NCBI GenBank assembly: GCA_034509425.1
Contig: JAVTVJ010000012.1
Span: forward strand, 10,637,001-10,701,000
Origin: Eopsaltria australis
Lineage: Eukaryota; Chordata; Aves; Passeriformes; Petroicidae
Reading direction: 5' to 3'
DNA length: 64,000 nucleotides
Numbering within the stretch: the first letter of the stretch is position 1; each line of letters begins with the position of its first letter. Below, piece after piece: positions 14,401 through 27,439 of this stretch. The notes under the pieces are model-generated. The model worked only from the letters and a program-made list of their open reading frames with translations, did no database searches and was not told the origin of the DNA. Position numbers and translations under genes: made by a program.

Positions 14401-16870
14401 AAGGCATGTAGTGTGTCTGCAATTATCATACAGTGCTTTGGGACAGTGATTTCCAGTATGCTATTTCCCATTTTGTTTAATTTTTAATTCAAATTGTGTA
14501 CTAAAAATAGGGAGCATTTTGGAGCTGAAATGATGTGAATGGCATAGGAATAAAAACCAGAAACTGCAAGAGGAATGCTGCTGTAGCTGAAACAGCCCTG
14601 CTGGGATTTTTAGCTTTGTGTCTCAGTCAGTTAGAGTTACAAAATGCAGATTTCCCTTATCTGGGTCATTTTGGCTGAGAGAACACATGGTAGTCCCTTT
14701 GTGAAATAAACAATTAGCCAGAGCAAGTGGTCATCTGTCTAACTCTCTTTCTGTAGCTACTGCTATTCCCTTCTCTTGTGTGAATTTATTTTTACAGATG
14801 ATTATTAATAGCAAGAAGCTTTTAATTTTTGCAAGCTTTATAAAAAATGCTGGAGCCTCTAGTTTTGAATTTGTATCATTGCAATGTGGCTTTTTTTTTG
14901 CCCAGAACCAGAAGGTCAAAAGACTTTTATCTAGATAAAATTATGAAACCTTATGCTTATGTATTAGTCTCTTCTCCAGAGAAGACTGGAGGATTTTTTG
15001 CCTGAAGTCCCAGTTCAGCAACTGCTCTGAAGAGATCCCTTTAAAAAGCAGAACTATTCCTTCTCTAGGCTAAGGAAAAAAAAAAAAAACCAAAACAGAA
15101 AAATCAGAAAGCAGTTTCATCTAATTCTTAAGCAGTCGTGTTTTATAAGCCTCAGAAGTCCTCTACTGACTGTGTGCACGCGGTGTAGGCACCACTCTTT
15201 CCAGCAGCCATTGGAAGTGGTGCTGCCACCTCTGCCTTTGGATGTCCATCACATTGAGACTGGCACTGGTGACTTTTCATGAAACAGCCGATTTGGTGCG
15301 ATAAAGACACAAACCAGGAAACTCCCACAACTTCAGCTTTTGTTTTTTGTCCAAGTTACGCGTTTTGTGAATTACAGTATTGGTAACATAGTCTCATATC
15401 TTTGTCTAGATTTCTGTGGACTTGTGTTTGAAGGATGCCTAATTCACAATCTTACACCCAGGTAGGCTAAGAAAGAGTAATTACCCTGAATTTTACAAAA
15501 TCCTTCTTTCCAGAGTTTTTCTAAGGTTCTCCAACCATGTCCAGCTGGAAGGATTGTTACACCCTAATGAACCAGCTTCTCCTTTAGCAAATACTGTTTC
15601 ATCCATCTAGAGCAGAGGGTATTTTAGAAAAAAAATTATCCATATGTTTCATTGTGTGTCATTTTAAAATCTAATAATCAATTGTGGTTCAGAGTAACCA
15701 AGGACAGTTAAAGGGCTTTAAATGCTTAAGTCAAGGTGGGACTGTAGTTTTCTGACTTACAATGGTATTGGTAGAAATTGGCTACCAAGAGATACCAACA
15801 AATATAACACCTCATGACTGCTTCCAGATCCTGTTTAGCTTTGTAGAATCTGACCCCCTGAATGTTAAGAATCAGGGGAATATTGGAAAACCCTCCATTG
15901 CACTGTCAATCAAAGAATTTGCTTGCTTCTCTCAGAAAGCTTAGAAAAATGTTGGGTTTTGTTTTGTTTTGCTGTGATCTGATTTTTTTTCCTCCTCATT
16001 TTCTTTCATCAAATGTTGTTTCCAGTTTCTAAGAAGCTTTGGAGCTGATAGTTATTCTGGAGTTACAACCAGTGTTAAACATACAGGGGTGAATGAGGAT
16101 TAATTTAATTTTAAAAGGAGGATTTCAGCTCAGAAGTGAGCCAGGTCATATTCCAAAAGCAGTGAATTGTATCCAGCCCCAGTTGTGGTGGACAACTGGC
16201 ATCTGAGCTGCAGCTTACATGTTACAAATAGTTTGTGATTATGTGTATCTAGGAAGGGATACTACAGATAGGTACCCTTATCATTCTCTGTAGTTTTTAT
16301 ATGTTTTTACAGGTGAATGGTTCACCATACCTGACAATCTCTCTTGTTTTCTGTTGCTGTTGGAGAAAAGATACTACAGACAACTGAGAGCAAATTACTG
16401 TTTTGTGGCATATGGCTGGACTTGAGCAGTAAAGCACAAACCAATCTTCAAACCTGTTCTAATTGAATCTTCATTTCCCAGAAGCTTCACAGAGGTGTCT
16501 GTTTGGACTAGTACAGCATGTTTTTGCTGTGGAAAAGGAAGGCAGGGCTAGATGTCCTGCATCTGCTTTTCTTGACAACCCAGCAGTGATTTTTCCTGCA
16601 GTGAAGTGTGTTGGAAAGCTTAAATAAATCTTTTAGGAGCATGGCTTATGACACAGGTTTGGGACCATGGGGACATGGCCCTTGTAAGTGAGGGGAGCCT
16701 GGGTGAGAAAGAAGACTCTTGCATCTTTCACTGAAATAATTCCCCAAAAAATTTTAAGTTTAGAACAAGTGGGGAAAAAATAACTTGTGTGGGATCACCT
16801 GAATGACTGTGCCTTGCAGAGCGGGATATCCTTAATATCCCTGATTTCCTGATGACACATCTAGACAACA
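11480..16870. other. non-coding stretch, no supported gene
   Basis: I see no exon I can support. A TATA-like string (TATAAAAGG, 11727-11735) and an AATAAA (12165) are probably chance. An A tract of about 15 bases lies at 15075-15089. The part at 15160-15380 keeps several CpGs (CACGCGG, GCCGATTTGGTGCG, TACGCG) in otherwise CpG-poor DNA and may be a conserved non-coding element. Confidence 0.4.
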
Positions 16871-16876
16871 ATTCTT

Positions 16877-16968
16877 TAACACTTACAGAGTATATTTTAT
16901 CTTCAAAGTTTCATGAACATTAGCTAATTAATCCTCATAAAGCCTGAGGGAGTTACATATATATTGTT
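16877..16968 (+). repeat. MIR-like ancient SINE fragment
   Basis: The order 'aacacttacagagtat', 'aacattagctaattaatcctc', 'ataaagcctgagggag' parallels the central part of MIR-type SINEs, where a low-complexity stem is followed by 'ttaatcctcacaac-ccctatgagg'. The copy is short and diverged. This family is old enough to be shared by mammals and birds. The call rests on pattern memory rather than an alignment. Confidence 0.5.
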
Positions 16969-17431
16969 ACAAGCCATGGACCAACAGAGGATTTCACGCT
17001 GTCACCATGCCTCAAGCTGTGGCTACTGTGGCATCATCCAGGGCAGGAATTAAGATGATCTTACTAAAAAGCATTCCCCTTCCCAACCCCAACATGTGGC
17101 AATTCGATGAGACTGTCAACAGTGATTTAGAAGTTGTGATTCAAAATGAAGCTGGACTACTTCTATCTACCACAGTGTAATATAGCCATTTCCAGCTAAT
17201 GCCTTTACCCAAGCAGGCTGGGGGCTGCAGCCTGGGGAACTGGGGCATAGGGCAACCAGGGGTGTACTCAGCCAAATCCCAGCAAGCCAGTGCCAGCTCT
17301 TGCACTGCTGGAGCCATTCTACAGCCCTGAATGTTCCTCTTCACACCTCAGGGAAATGAAGAGGTAGATCCATAGTACACATGCACAGAGAAGGTGAGCA
17401 TCATTGTAACTCCACACAAACTGTCTGTAGC

Positions 17432-17472
17432 TATATATATATTTGTATGGGTATATATACACATATATATAT
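17432..17472. repeat. AT-rich dinucleotide repeat (TA)n
   Basis: Two interrupted TATATATA runs, separated by 'tttgtatggg' and 'cacata', form an imperfect microsatellite of about 40 bases. The translations crossing it, rich in Tyr, Ile and Tyr-Lys, are artefacts of the repeat. Confidence 0.85.
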
Positions 17473-18194
17473 TTTGTCCTGCTTCTTTTGCTGTTTCTTC
17501 TAGAGCCATGATACCAGGGGTGAAGCAACTGCCTTGAAGCATCTTGCTGCTTGAATAGAAAAATACCTTTTCCTCCTTAGCATAGATAAGGGCCATCTGT
17601 GCACAGCTGAAGTGAGATAATATTTAGGAGCCTTCCAGGGTGCTAAAGACTGCACTTTCTTTGACATCTTGTGCTGTTCAAGCTCATGGCAGCGTTCCCT
17701 TTGAACTTGTTTACTTGTTATGTAGTTCTCCCCTACTTGCATAAATTGAAGTAGAAAGCAATAATGCATGTAAATGACATGGCCCAGGGAGGGCACGTGT
17801 AACAGAATCCCTGCTGGTAGGAGCCAGCTGACGCTTGGACATCACAGGTCTCTGCATTATGTACCAGTAGGCTTGACATCTGTGTTGTTACATTCATCAG
17901 TCAACAGAGTCCGTGCTGCCCACCTTGAGAGGGTGAGTTACGTGTGAAGAACTGTTTTCTCTGTAGTTACTAGGACTGAAAGAGCACTGGGATTGTGGGG
18001 ACCTGTGTGGAAACTGCTGTGGTAGATCTGCCTTATGGAACAGAGATAGATGTGGCTGCGAGGCAGCAGTTTTCTGCTTGACTGAAAGTCAGACTATGCA
18101 CCCTGAAGGATGTTTGCTTTTGGCCTGTTGTTAAAGACCTACTTTAATGGCAATTCCACTGCCATCTCAGTGAATCTCTTCTAGTGAGCCTCTA

Positions 18195-18545
18195 TCCTCT
18201 TTATGGTTTTCCTAATATCTAACCTAAATCTTTCAAATTGTCACTGTTGCAATTACATTCTCATCCGTTACTTCTCCACAATTACTTCCTGTCCAGTCCA
18301 TCATGGACATGGAAATTATTTCCTTTCTCTGTGTGACAGCTTGGTTGTACTTAAAGGATGCTTTTGTGTCCCAGCTGGGACTTTTCTTTGATTTAAACAA
18401 CCCTGGTTCATTCAGCCTGTACTTGCAGACTGTGGTTTCTAGAGAGCTGATCTATTTTGATCCTTCCATCTGGTATGTCCCTGGTTGTTCCAGGTCCTCC
18501 GTGGGACATACTGGGGATGTGACCTCACCAGTGCTGAACCAACGA
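18195..18545 (-). mobile_element. diverged CR1/L3-type LINE fragment, antisense
   Basis: Read on the plus strand, the segment follows the antisense 3' part of CR1-like LINEs. Landmarks in order are TTCCTAATATCTAACCTAAA (about 18209), 'ggaaattatttcctttctctgtg' (about 18310), 'aacaaccctggttcattcagcctgtacttgcag' (about 18397), 'tttctagagagctgatc' (about 18437) and 'gggatgtgacctcaccagtgctgaac' at the end. The landmarks keep their normal spacing, but many substitutions and small gaps show an old insertion. The open frames here (18203-18391 and 18303-18584 plus) lie on the non-coding strand of the element and are not genes. Confidence 0.7.
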
Positions 18546-18559
18546 GCAAGAATTACTTC

Positions 18560-20820
18560 ATATGTTTTTAATGTTACCCTGTGAGAGAACTCTGCTTTTT
18601 GGGTGTGTCAGTGTTTACTGGGGGCCCAGGATAGGCACAGACCCAGGTGTCAAGGAGGGACAGCATTTCCCAGTGGTCCAGAAAACACTTTAATGATATA
18701 TTTATCATCCGATTTCACTTCTTCCCTTCTTCATTGTACCAAGAGTAGTAGTAAAGGAAACTTACCAAGAGAAGAAATTTTTTCTCTTGTAATTTCCTAA
18801 TTTAGGATTGCTAAAACGCAGCAGCACTAGTGATATCACAGCTGCACTAGAAAATTCATTCCAAAATTAGCATACCCAAGACTCGACCAAGTGAAGCAAA
18901 CTAATTGTAATGGATGAGTCATGATAAACTGTAGAAAAAAAGAAGTTCAGAATATTTAGCAGACATACCAAAGGTCATGCCAAGGTCAGTATGAGAATTA
19001 TTATGTTATTGACATCTTAAGTTTTGCTCTTTCAGAAACTAAGTCATGTAATCCTAATTGAAAGTGAAATACAACTAATCTTGTGGAGAAAGACAAAACA
19101 AACCAACTAGTAAAACAAAGTACACAGAAATACATAATTTTTACCAAAATACTGAATGTGGCCTAGGGGTGTTGCACAGGCAAGTGGCTGCAACTTGACC
19201 AGTGTTGATTTCCATGTGAAATGGAAGCACATTTTGGAAAATGCAAAAAGGAAAATAAACATCACTGTAAGAGAGAGGGGATTGTGTTTCATCAAAAGTG
19301 AAGTGTGTTTTGGAGATCAGAAAACTTTCTACTTTGGAAAAGGTAAAAGGGATCTTAACAATAGGTGAATGACCTTCATGTTTCAGCTACTTCCACTTGC
19401 CCAGTCTTGACAAAGAGGCTGACTCCTGCCTACATTTGTCACTATGTGTTGCAGGAAATGAACATAACAAAATTTAGTGTGAGACCTTGTGAAAAGGAAA
19501 GGTGATTTTATTTCATACAAATCTGTTTCCAGTCCTTCATGTTCATTCTTGCAGATTGTTCATGTATGCACACACATGCATTTCTCACATGTGTTCCCAC
19601 TCACTCAAGAACCTTGTGCTGTCTGTGCCCAGGGAGGCAGAGATAAGAGATGCTGAGCCTTGACCACTAACCACATCTCAGCTTTTTCTTTTCTGGAAGT
19701 GACAAACTCCTCTTTGGCTAATCCCTTCATACTCTTTAGGAATTGAGAAATTACTGTAGTGTAATAGATTGACTTCAAATCTTGCTCAGTCCTTGCTCCA
19801 AGGATGTAAAGCAAGGTTACTCCCCTTTGTATTTGTTTCAATTCTAAGATTATAATACTATTTCCTGTTGACACAAAAGCAGGACAGTGGAAAAACAGCT
19901 GAAGTACATCCTTGCTCCTGTCATGTTGTTACCAAAGTGCAAGATTTGTGCTGATGAACCATCTCTGATGGGCTTAGTGCAGAGTAGCCAACTGGTCTTC
20001 ATGGGAATGCACTCTCCAGCATCTGCAGCTCAGTTTCTGCCATTCACATCCTTGGTAATCAGCATGGGTTACTCTTTTAAACCTTGCTGTCATTTCTTAT
20101 AGTGCTCTGACACCCAGGAATTTCTATTCGTAAGTCAGCTAGGTTAATCTTAATAAATATGTCACAAATGTTCACAAAGATGATAGTCTGCAGTCAGGAC
20201 CTTGTAACTTGAGAAGTATTTCTGCAGACTCCCAGAAGCTCCTAACTCAGCAGAAGCTGCCAGATGGAGAAAGCAGGCTGAGGCAGCCCAAACACACCTC
20301 TCGTCCAAGTGAGGAAGGGGATTATTGCTGCCATAGTACTCACTGTTTGCCTCTGTGTAAGATTGGACAAGAAGGGCATATGTTTATTTTATTTGGATAA
20401 AGCAAGGGCCTTCCCCTCCTGCAAGTCAGGCTATTTTGTTTTTTCTCTAGACTTCCAGGCTTCTTAACAATACACTGGCAAAGCTTTATAAATTGCAGTC
20501 CTTCGAAGAAAAGATATTTTATAATCACTTTATTAGAGTTATGCTATCCATCCTACACTGAGCTTTTCTTAAAGATCAAATATGATGTGGCTGTTGGATT
20601 AAGCATCTATCTCTGTATACCTATATAGTTGGTTTTAGGGTGACACCCTTAGGTTTGTGAGGAGGAAAAGGATAATACACTAATAAAGTTACAATTACTG
20701 TATGAGGTCCAAAATATAAATCCCTGTGCCAGCTGTTACAACCTAGCTAAAGAGGGGATAGGAATCCATCAAACTATTTTCCTGGAGTTTTATATAGCTA
20801 CTCATAAGAGTTAAATTAAA
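18560..20820. other. non-coding stretch, nothing recognised
   Basis: Only short chance frames on both strands. No splice-bounded exon, repeat family or RNA gene was recognised. Confidence 0.4.
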
Positions 20821-20823
20821 TGA

Positions 20824-20860
20824 ATGTGTGTGTGTGTGTGTGTGTCTGTGTGTGTGCATG
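20824..20860. repeat. (TG)n microsatellite
   Basis: An almost pure TG dinucleotide run with one TC interruption, ending in GCATGTGG. About 17 repeat units are present. Confidence 0.95.
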
Positions 20861-21439
20861 TGGTAGCAAGATTTATAGACTCTCTTTAAAATGTAAGTAT
20901 TTCAGGTCCTGCTGACAGAGCACTGAAACAGAAACCAGGATTGTTTCACCCACACAGCTGGCTTCAACACTCATTTATTTGGATGCATTTGGCAGTACTA
21001 GAGGGACTTATGCATGTTTCACACAGCCATTTCTCGGGACGCTTGTGAAAATTTGGAGATTTGAGCCTTGAAGCACCATGAAGCAGGAAGGAAGCTAACA
21101 CTGCAAAAAGCATTTCCTTTGGCAAGTGCTACACCTTCCCATGCCAGGACCCCTCAGTGAACCAGAGCCTTCACGCCACCTCCTAGCTACCACACTAAGC
21201 CCTGCTTAATATCTGTGTATTTTTCATGTATTTTCTTTCCTCTGCTAGATATTTTTTGCTAGATCTCTAGCCAGGCCAAGCTACTGTAGCTGTAGTGGTT
21301 TGGGGTACTTGAGGATGTAACCCTCAGTCAAGAGAAATGAAGTCTCTCATTCAGCTGCCAGTACATTATTCAAGCGGCAGGACAGTGTACATGCACAACA
21401 AGCAAAATAAATTATAAATGCACCAAACTTCATGATCTG

Positions 21440-21720
21440 GGGTGTGGAGAGGGAAAGGAGAGCCTTCAGCTGGTTTCCATTCTGACCAGGGTCCACAGCG
21501 GGGTAGGCTTTGCAGAAGCATTTCTGTCTCTTTGCAGGAATCCATGGTGGGCTCTGCAGGGCTTGCAGCTCTGGCTCGGCAGCGCAGCCTCTGTGCCGGG
21601 TGCCACCTCCCAGCCTGCCCAGACACCCTCTCTAGGGGCTGCTGCCTGCCACGGTCCTGTGCACCCTCCCTGCGGGACATGAAATCTGCTTGGGCTCAGC
21701 GAGACTGGAGGCAGTGAGCC
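21440..21720. other. GC-rich patch with overlapping frames, unassigned
   Basis: A local rise in GC content gives open frames on both strands (91 codons plus, 104 codons minus). Neither product resembles a family I know. The plus frame is Cys- and Arg-rich in the way GC-rich non-coding DNA often is. It could be a diverged repeat or a short regulatory patch. Confidence 0.25.
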
Positions 21721-21879
21721 CCATCCTGAAGGGCTTTTCCTGCCTCCTAGTCATGCAGTCCTGCTGGGTCTGGGTGTCTTTACTTCCAGCTTTGACCCAT
21801 GCATGACCGATTTACTTTAATATAATGAGTTATTTTAGCACCTTCATATTTCACTTCCTTACCGTGTTCATTCCTCCCA

Positions 21880-22350
21880 GCCTTGTTTTTCTCTAAGCAA
21901 AGCAGCTCTTTCTCCTCTGGACTCCCCGTGCAGGACAGGCAGTCCTTCAGGCCTGGCAGAAATCCTTTCCCATCTGTTCAGGTTTGAATCCCTCTCGTGT
22001 GACACCCGCTACCTGACCAGTACAGTGCTCCACAGGGGGCCCTTCTCAGTGGCTGCAATGGAATGGATGTTTCTTCGAGGATGAGAAAAAGCATTCCAAA
22101 GTAATTTACCACAGTCTAGGAATGTGTATGATCATCTTTTAGAAGTACTCACCCGCAGCTGAGTACCCTGTGATTTTATCTTCTTTAATTAATTTTCAGC
22201 TCTCCATCTAACTGCGACAGTTTTGTTACCAGCCTTTGCTTTTCCAGATAAATTCAGTCTCTTTCTGTTTTTCAAAGTAATCTAGGTCTTCTTGCATGAC
22301 ATTCCAATCCTTTGCTGTGCTAACACTACTTCCTAAATTTGTGACATCAA
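21880..22350 (-). mobile_element. very degraded CR1/L3-type LINE, antisense
   Basis: Scattered landmarks suggest an ancient antisense LINE: 'tttctctaagcaaagcagctc' (about 21889), 'tacctgaccagtacagtgctcc' (about 22010), and 'gtaatctaggtcttcttgcatgacattccaatcc' (about 22278) followed by 'aaatttgtgacatc'. In CR1/L3 elements these correspond to 'gatcaagatcattttgaat' and 'ttggtgtcatctgcaaattt' type positions. The match is patchy, and the AT-rich run after 22350 blurs the right edge. Confidence 0.35.
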
Positions 22351-22359
22351 AATATTTAT

Positions 22360-25300
22360 TGATATAAATATATATTTAAAAATTATATATTGATATAACT
22401 TTCTTTTTTGTAAATTCCTCTGACAAAATTATTGTACAAGAACAGTCCATGGGCATTACTCTCAACACTTGGCAGACACCTCTTTCAGCACAGTCCCTCC
22501 TTCTTCAGAATAGATTATTCAGTAAGCTCAGGTTATATTTTGTCTCATTTACTTTCATGTCCTCAACTTTTGTTTTATTTAAAAATTGCCCTAACAAATT
22601 GGACAGTACTGATCTCAGAAAAAAATTACCTGAAATTGTCCAGATTACTTTTCACTTCCTTTCTAGAGGTGCTACCAGTGCTGTTATCCAGGGAGACAGT
22701 GCCCCTTGACAGTTTCATTTGGTGTCCTGGTTAATCAGTACTGGGGGAGGGACATCACCTCCTCTTGTTCCCTCCTGCACTGACCACATATTTAGATTTG
22801 GAACCATCCTTGAATTACCTTTAGTCTTCACATCATTCCCATTTCAGAGCAGTTCTGTTTTTTCATTGTTTTTATTTATATAGCTAAGGAGCTATTTGTT
22901 ATTTTCATTTTCTTTGCAACTATATTTCTAAACTCTGATCTTCAAGTCAGTTTTCTTTGCTGATCTGTCTCTTTTTCCATTTCATCTAAGTGCTTTGATT
23001 ACTTAGACTTCAGGTGATTAACTTTGCTTTGTTTTAAAGGGGACATGGGGTCTTGTGGCAAGAGACATGTCCCTTGCATTGGGATGTGTGACCTGGCAAG
23101 GGGCTGAAGCTGTCCCAGTCTTTCTGTTGCAGTGGTATTGGGAACAGGGTCTCTCCTGCTGCCTGGAGTGGGGAGAGGGAAAACCCAGAGCTCCACAGTG
23201 TCTCAGAGATTTTTTTGGCAGGATATATATAGGATGATCTCTATATTTCAGGATGGCTGTGGTAATCTGGGATGTCTGATTTCCCTATGAGAGACAGCCA
23301 TTTTGAAGTTATTCCTGTCAGATCTGCAGCATTTCATTAGAAGTTGTTTTTTCCCCAACTTACTAAATTTCAAGCCCTCTCTGAAGTCAGATCCCTGAGT
23401 TATTTGGTCAGTTATTTTCACTAGTTGTTTCCTGGTAGTTAGTTCAATAAAGAGTAACAGGTCTATTTTTGTTCATTATTTGATTTAATTTTAACTGAGC
23501 CAGCCCACACCCACTCACTGCAAAATTTTGTCTATGATCAGCTCTTGTGTGCTGCATTCCCCTGCTCACCACTGCATCTTGACCCAGTGTCTCTTTGAGG
23601 AAATTTGGGACCCCCAATTCTCAAGTATTTAGGCCATAATAATGACGGTGGTGTTTGTTCTGCAACTGAGGCATGGGATGTGGCATTTCTGTGAGAGCAT
23701 TATTAGTACCTTTCCTGATGCTGTTCCTGGGGGCTGTCAGAGATTCAGTAGAACCAATCTTTACTGTGTTCCTCAGATTTACTTTAGCCCCAGCAGACTG
23801 CCTCTCTTTCCTTTATGAACTACCACACCATGTTAATCTGCCGTGATAATCTCTATTTCCGTGTTTCCTGAGCAGCATGTACCTTCTGAGGACTTGTGAA
23901 ATGAAAGTGATTAAATCAAGTTGTCTTTAGGATGGGATTTTCCTTAGGCTTTTCAAGTCCTTTAATCTGCACTAGTAAAGACTAAGTAGCCCTTTCACTA
24001 ACTTTTCTTAGCCTTATCTTCTGCCTTAGGCTGACAGAGAATAGAGGCACATACTGTGAATCATGCAGTGTTTCAGTTACACCCTTTCTTTTTCTTCTTG
24101 CACTGAAGTTTACTGGGAGATCTCACCAAAACAACATTAATCATTCCTCCCACCCCCACCTCTCTTTAAAGCTTGTTTTACAGATTTAAAAAAAAAAACC
24201 AAAACAGTAAAGTCCTTCCTTGGAAACCTGTTTGCCTTGTGTGAGGAACAGGTATTTCCGGGTCTTTATTGGGAATATCTGAACTGTACAAATACTATGC
24301 TAATGATCACCACCCCTTTGGAGGAAAGGAGTGCTCTTAGCACCTTTACCACTTATCATCACTGCCTGAGGCATGCCAGAGACACCAGCCTCCTTGGTTT
24401 TCCTTGTCCTTTATTATGTACTCCACTATCCATCTAGTATGACTCACTCATAAACCTAACCTAATCATGACAAACATGTGAAGAACTAATCTTCAGTTCA
24501 TGAGATGAACTGAAGTGGATTAAATAATGAAGGCATTGATGCCACTAACTTGTTTTGATTTGTATGTGTTTAGACACATTTTGAAATCAACAGGGAAATA
24601 TATGCAACTTGTTGAGCTCAAATATTTCCTGGTTATTATCTTCTCTTTCCTAATAAACAAATTCATTTGCAAGTAACCATAATCATGCAACCCAAGAAGA
24701 AAATATTTATCCCATGTTGGCATTTGAAACAGTTATTTAATTTGCAGCGGATATCTGTTGTCAGGTAGATCCTTGACAGTGTTTCTCATTTTCAGATCTA
24801 CTTATTTATGTAATCTTTATGATTTACTATGTCATAGAGAAGAATCCATTACAGTTTCTACAAGTAAGTGAGATGCTCCATTAGATAACCAAGTTTCCTG
24901 GAGCTGTTATCCATATATATTTTAGATAAATTGTTTTTCTTGTGTTGTGAAGTCAAAATAAACCTGCTAAAACAATAGCAGTATATGTCAATATCCTAAA
25001 TTTCCTATTAAGTTCTCTTTGCCTGTAGCTCCTCCAGCTGGGGAGAGACTGGGCTGAATGGCTCAAGAAAGTAACATTTCTAGCACCCTAATATAAAACA
25101 GTGCAGGGCCATATTGTGAAAGCAAAGCTCAAGTGACATGAAGAAAGTTTTATTGAATCAAGAACTTGATGTCAATTGTGCTTTTCAGTTGTGGAAGCCA
25201 GTTGTTTATTGCAGCCCCACATTTTGTGTAAGTTCCTTCCTGATCTACAGTAATTCACATTGATAGACTTCTCGACTGACACTGCCACCACAAATGATAA

Positions 25301-25530
25301 TTTACTACAACTTCAACTCTGATCTTTCAGTGTTGGTTTTCAAGGACCAGAGCCAAGATCTATTCACCACAAGTAAATCTGGGAGGAAGTTTACTGACTA
25401 TGAATATTAATTAATGTTTATCTACTCTGGGTTAATTTATTAAGCAGAATTTTGGGGTTTTGAAAACAGGTCAGTTTACCGAGCCTGCTGGCAACAGAGG
25501 GAGTACACCTGTCTCAAAGGGGCAAAGGGA
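22360..25530. other. non-coding stretch, no supported gene
   Basis: Starts with AT-rich low-complexity sequence (22350-22400). Two overlapping plus frames (22432-22734) may still lie in LINE remnants. An A tract followed by CCAAAACAG (24188-24206) resembles the one at 15075-15096, probably by chance. Nothing else was recognised. Confidence 0.4.
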
Positions 25531-25534
25531 CAAG

Positions 25535-25998
25535 AAAGACATGGAGCTGCTGGAGTGTGTCCAGAGAAGGGCAGCTGAACCAGTGAAGGTTCTGGAGCAC
25601 ATGAGGAGTGGCTGAGGGAACTGGGATTGTTTAGCCTGGAGAAAAGGAGACTCAGGGGAGAACTTATCATTCTCTACAACTACTTGGAAGGTTGTAGCCA
25701 GGTGGGGGTTGGTCTCCTCTCCCACATAACAAGTGACAGAACAAGAGGAAATGGCCTCAAATTTTGCCAGGAGAGGTTTTGATTGGACTTTAGGAAACAT
25801 TTCTTCACAGGAAGGGTGGTCAAGCATTGGAACAGGCTGTCCAAGGAAGTGTGGCGTCGCCATCCCTGGTAGTGTTAAAAAAAATGTGTGAATGTGGCAC
25901 TTGAGGTTTTTGTGAAACATAGTAGGGTTAGGTTAATGATTGTACTCAAAAATCTTAGAGGCCTTTGCCAACCTTAAGGATTCTATGATTCTATGACT
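25535..25998 (+). mobile_element. CR1 LINE, 3' part, 5'-truncated
   Basis: A plus-strand CR1 copy. It begins near 'gacatggagctgctggagtgtgtccagag' and continues with 'tttagcctggagaaaaggagactcaggggag', 'cattggaacaggctgtccaaggaagtg' and 'cttagaggcctttgccaacct'. It ends in ATTCTATGATTCTATGAC, two tandem copies of the terminal octamer typical of CR1. The first part corresponds to the end of the reverse-transcriptase frame and is broken by frameshifts. The remainder is 3' UTR. About 460 bases remain of an element several kb long, the usual outcome of 5' truncation on insertion. Confidence 0.93.
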
Positions 25999-26599
25999 GA
26001 ATTCAGAACATTGAAAATGGTGCTATATGGGTGAAAAGAAACAGCAGTCATGTGCTCCATTAATTGCAGAGATAAACTTGGTTCTTTACAGTGAAACCTG
26101 AAAACAAAGAAACATGGCAGAATGGAGAGTGCGTAAGCCAATAACAAGTGGTGCTTCTCTGTTCTCCCTAATGATGCGATAAAGAGAAGATGTTCAGCCT
26201 CACCTTAAAGTCCTTCTCCTGCATTGCTCTTCCTATGCAATGGAGTGAAGCTCTTCAATTTGCTACTTTCTTTTTGTTCAGACTAATAGGGAGATACTAG
26301 TGGAAGTGATTGAGACTAAGGGGTGTAGCAGCATCTTGTCACTGAAGAGCATTCATGGAAGCTGAGTGCGTGACTACCCAGCAGAATGAGAGAATACACA
26401 GCAGAATAGTATTTTCTTTGAGTGTAAGAAAAACAGGAATAGCCAAGTCATTACAGATTGCTAACATGACTGCATTTTTCAAGTTATAGCATACAAAGTT
26501 ATTCTTTTGTTTTCTATTTTGTGAATACGAAGTCTGCACTACTCTTGTTTGTGATCCCTGAAAAACGTGTTTTGTGAGATTGTCTCTCAAAAGCACTCA

Positions 26600-27290
26600 C
26601 ATAAATTCATGATATGAGCAGCAATGCCACTGGGTGAAGTGGTAGCCTCAACAAGTCTCTTTTCTGGCACCAGCTCTTCCCTCCCTGAAAGTATAACCTT
26701 GAAGGCCAGTACTCCTCCTTGAAGAGGGCTGAGTGTGAGTGGTTGATGCTGCTGCCCCCCTGCACCAGCTGCCTGTGCTGCCTTTGCAGCTGGGTTGCAC
26801 TCCCCAAGCAGCACAGCTGGTGCTTCCCTAATACTCACTATGGAGAGGTGTGGCAATGCTGCTGTACAGCCTTCCTCTCTCATGTACCACCAGGTGTGGC
26901 TGGCTCTCCCTTTCCTCAGGCTGCTCCACAGAGTCTCCTCCTGGCCGGAGCAGCACAAAAATTCTGCGCTCACACAATGCAAATGGGCTTTCAGTCCTCC
27001 GGTCCTCCTTCACAAGCCAGCCCCAAGTACAGGGTCTGTTCAGCACCAAGGCAGGCCTTCTGCACAAGAGGGTGAAGTAGCTGCCATCTCCAATAGGTGA
27101 CGACTGTTGTGCTGGGGTGCCTCTCTTCCCACCTGTCCACATGCAGAGCACAGCCCCTCCTCAGCCAGCCCTTTACAATTGGTTTTTTCAAGGGCCTCTT
27201 GCTTGCTGCTGCTCTGGTGTTGCTGGCTGCTCTCACCCAGCAGGCACAGCAGCCTAGTGAGACCTTTCCTTGCAATTTCCATGCAGTGGT
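26600..27290. other. GC-rich segment with overlapping frames, unassigned
   Basis: About 700 bases richer in GC and in CTG/CAG words than their surroundings. They have open frames of 60-130 codons in several phases on both strands, and no single frame stands out. No family was recognised. The composition resembles old retroelement or LTR sequence, but I cannot name one. Confidence 0.25.
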
Positions 27291-27439
27291 ATACATTGGA
27301 TAAGCCTTAAATAGACTGCACCTATTTCAGTAAGTAGCTCAAAAGTGTAGCATACCACAGAAAAGAAAACCCTTTCTTCCATTAAATTAGATGTTAGACA
27401 TAATGCAAGTAGCTTTCTTCTTCATCTACACCCAGATTT

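Noticed and set aside
14187..14471. 94-codon minus-strand frame with a hydrophobic Leu/Val-rich segment resembling a membrane protein
   Set aside because: No known family, no supporting splice sites and AT-rich flanks. Hydrophobic runs are common in chance translations of T-rich or A-rich DNA.
18203..18584. Two plus-strand frames with hydrophobic segments
   Set aside because: They are the reverse strand of a diverged CR1-type LINE fragment.
25471..25920. 149-codon minus-strand frame
   Set aside because: It lies antisense to the CR1 copy at 25535-25998 and is explained by that element.
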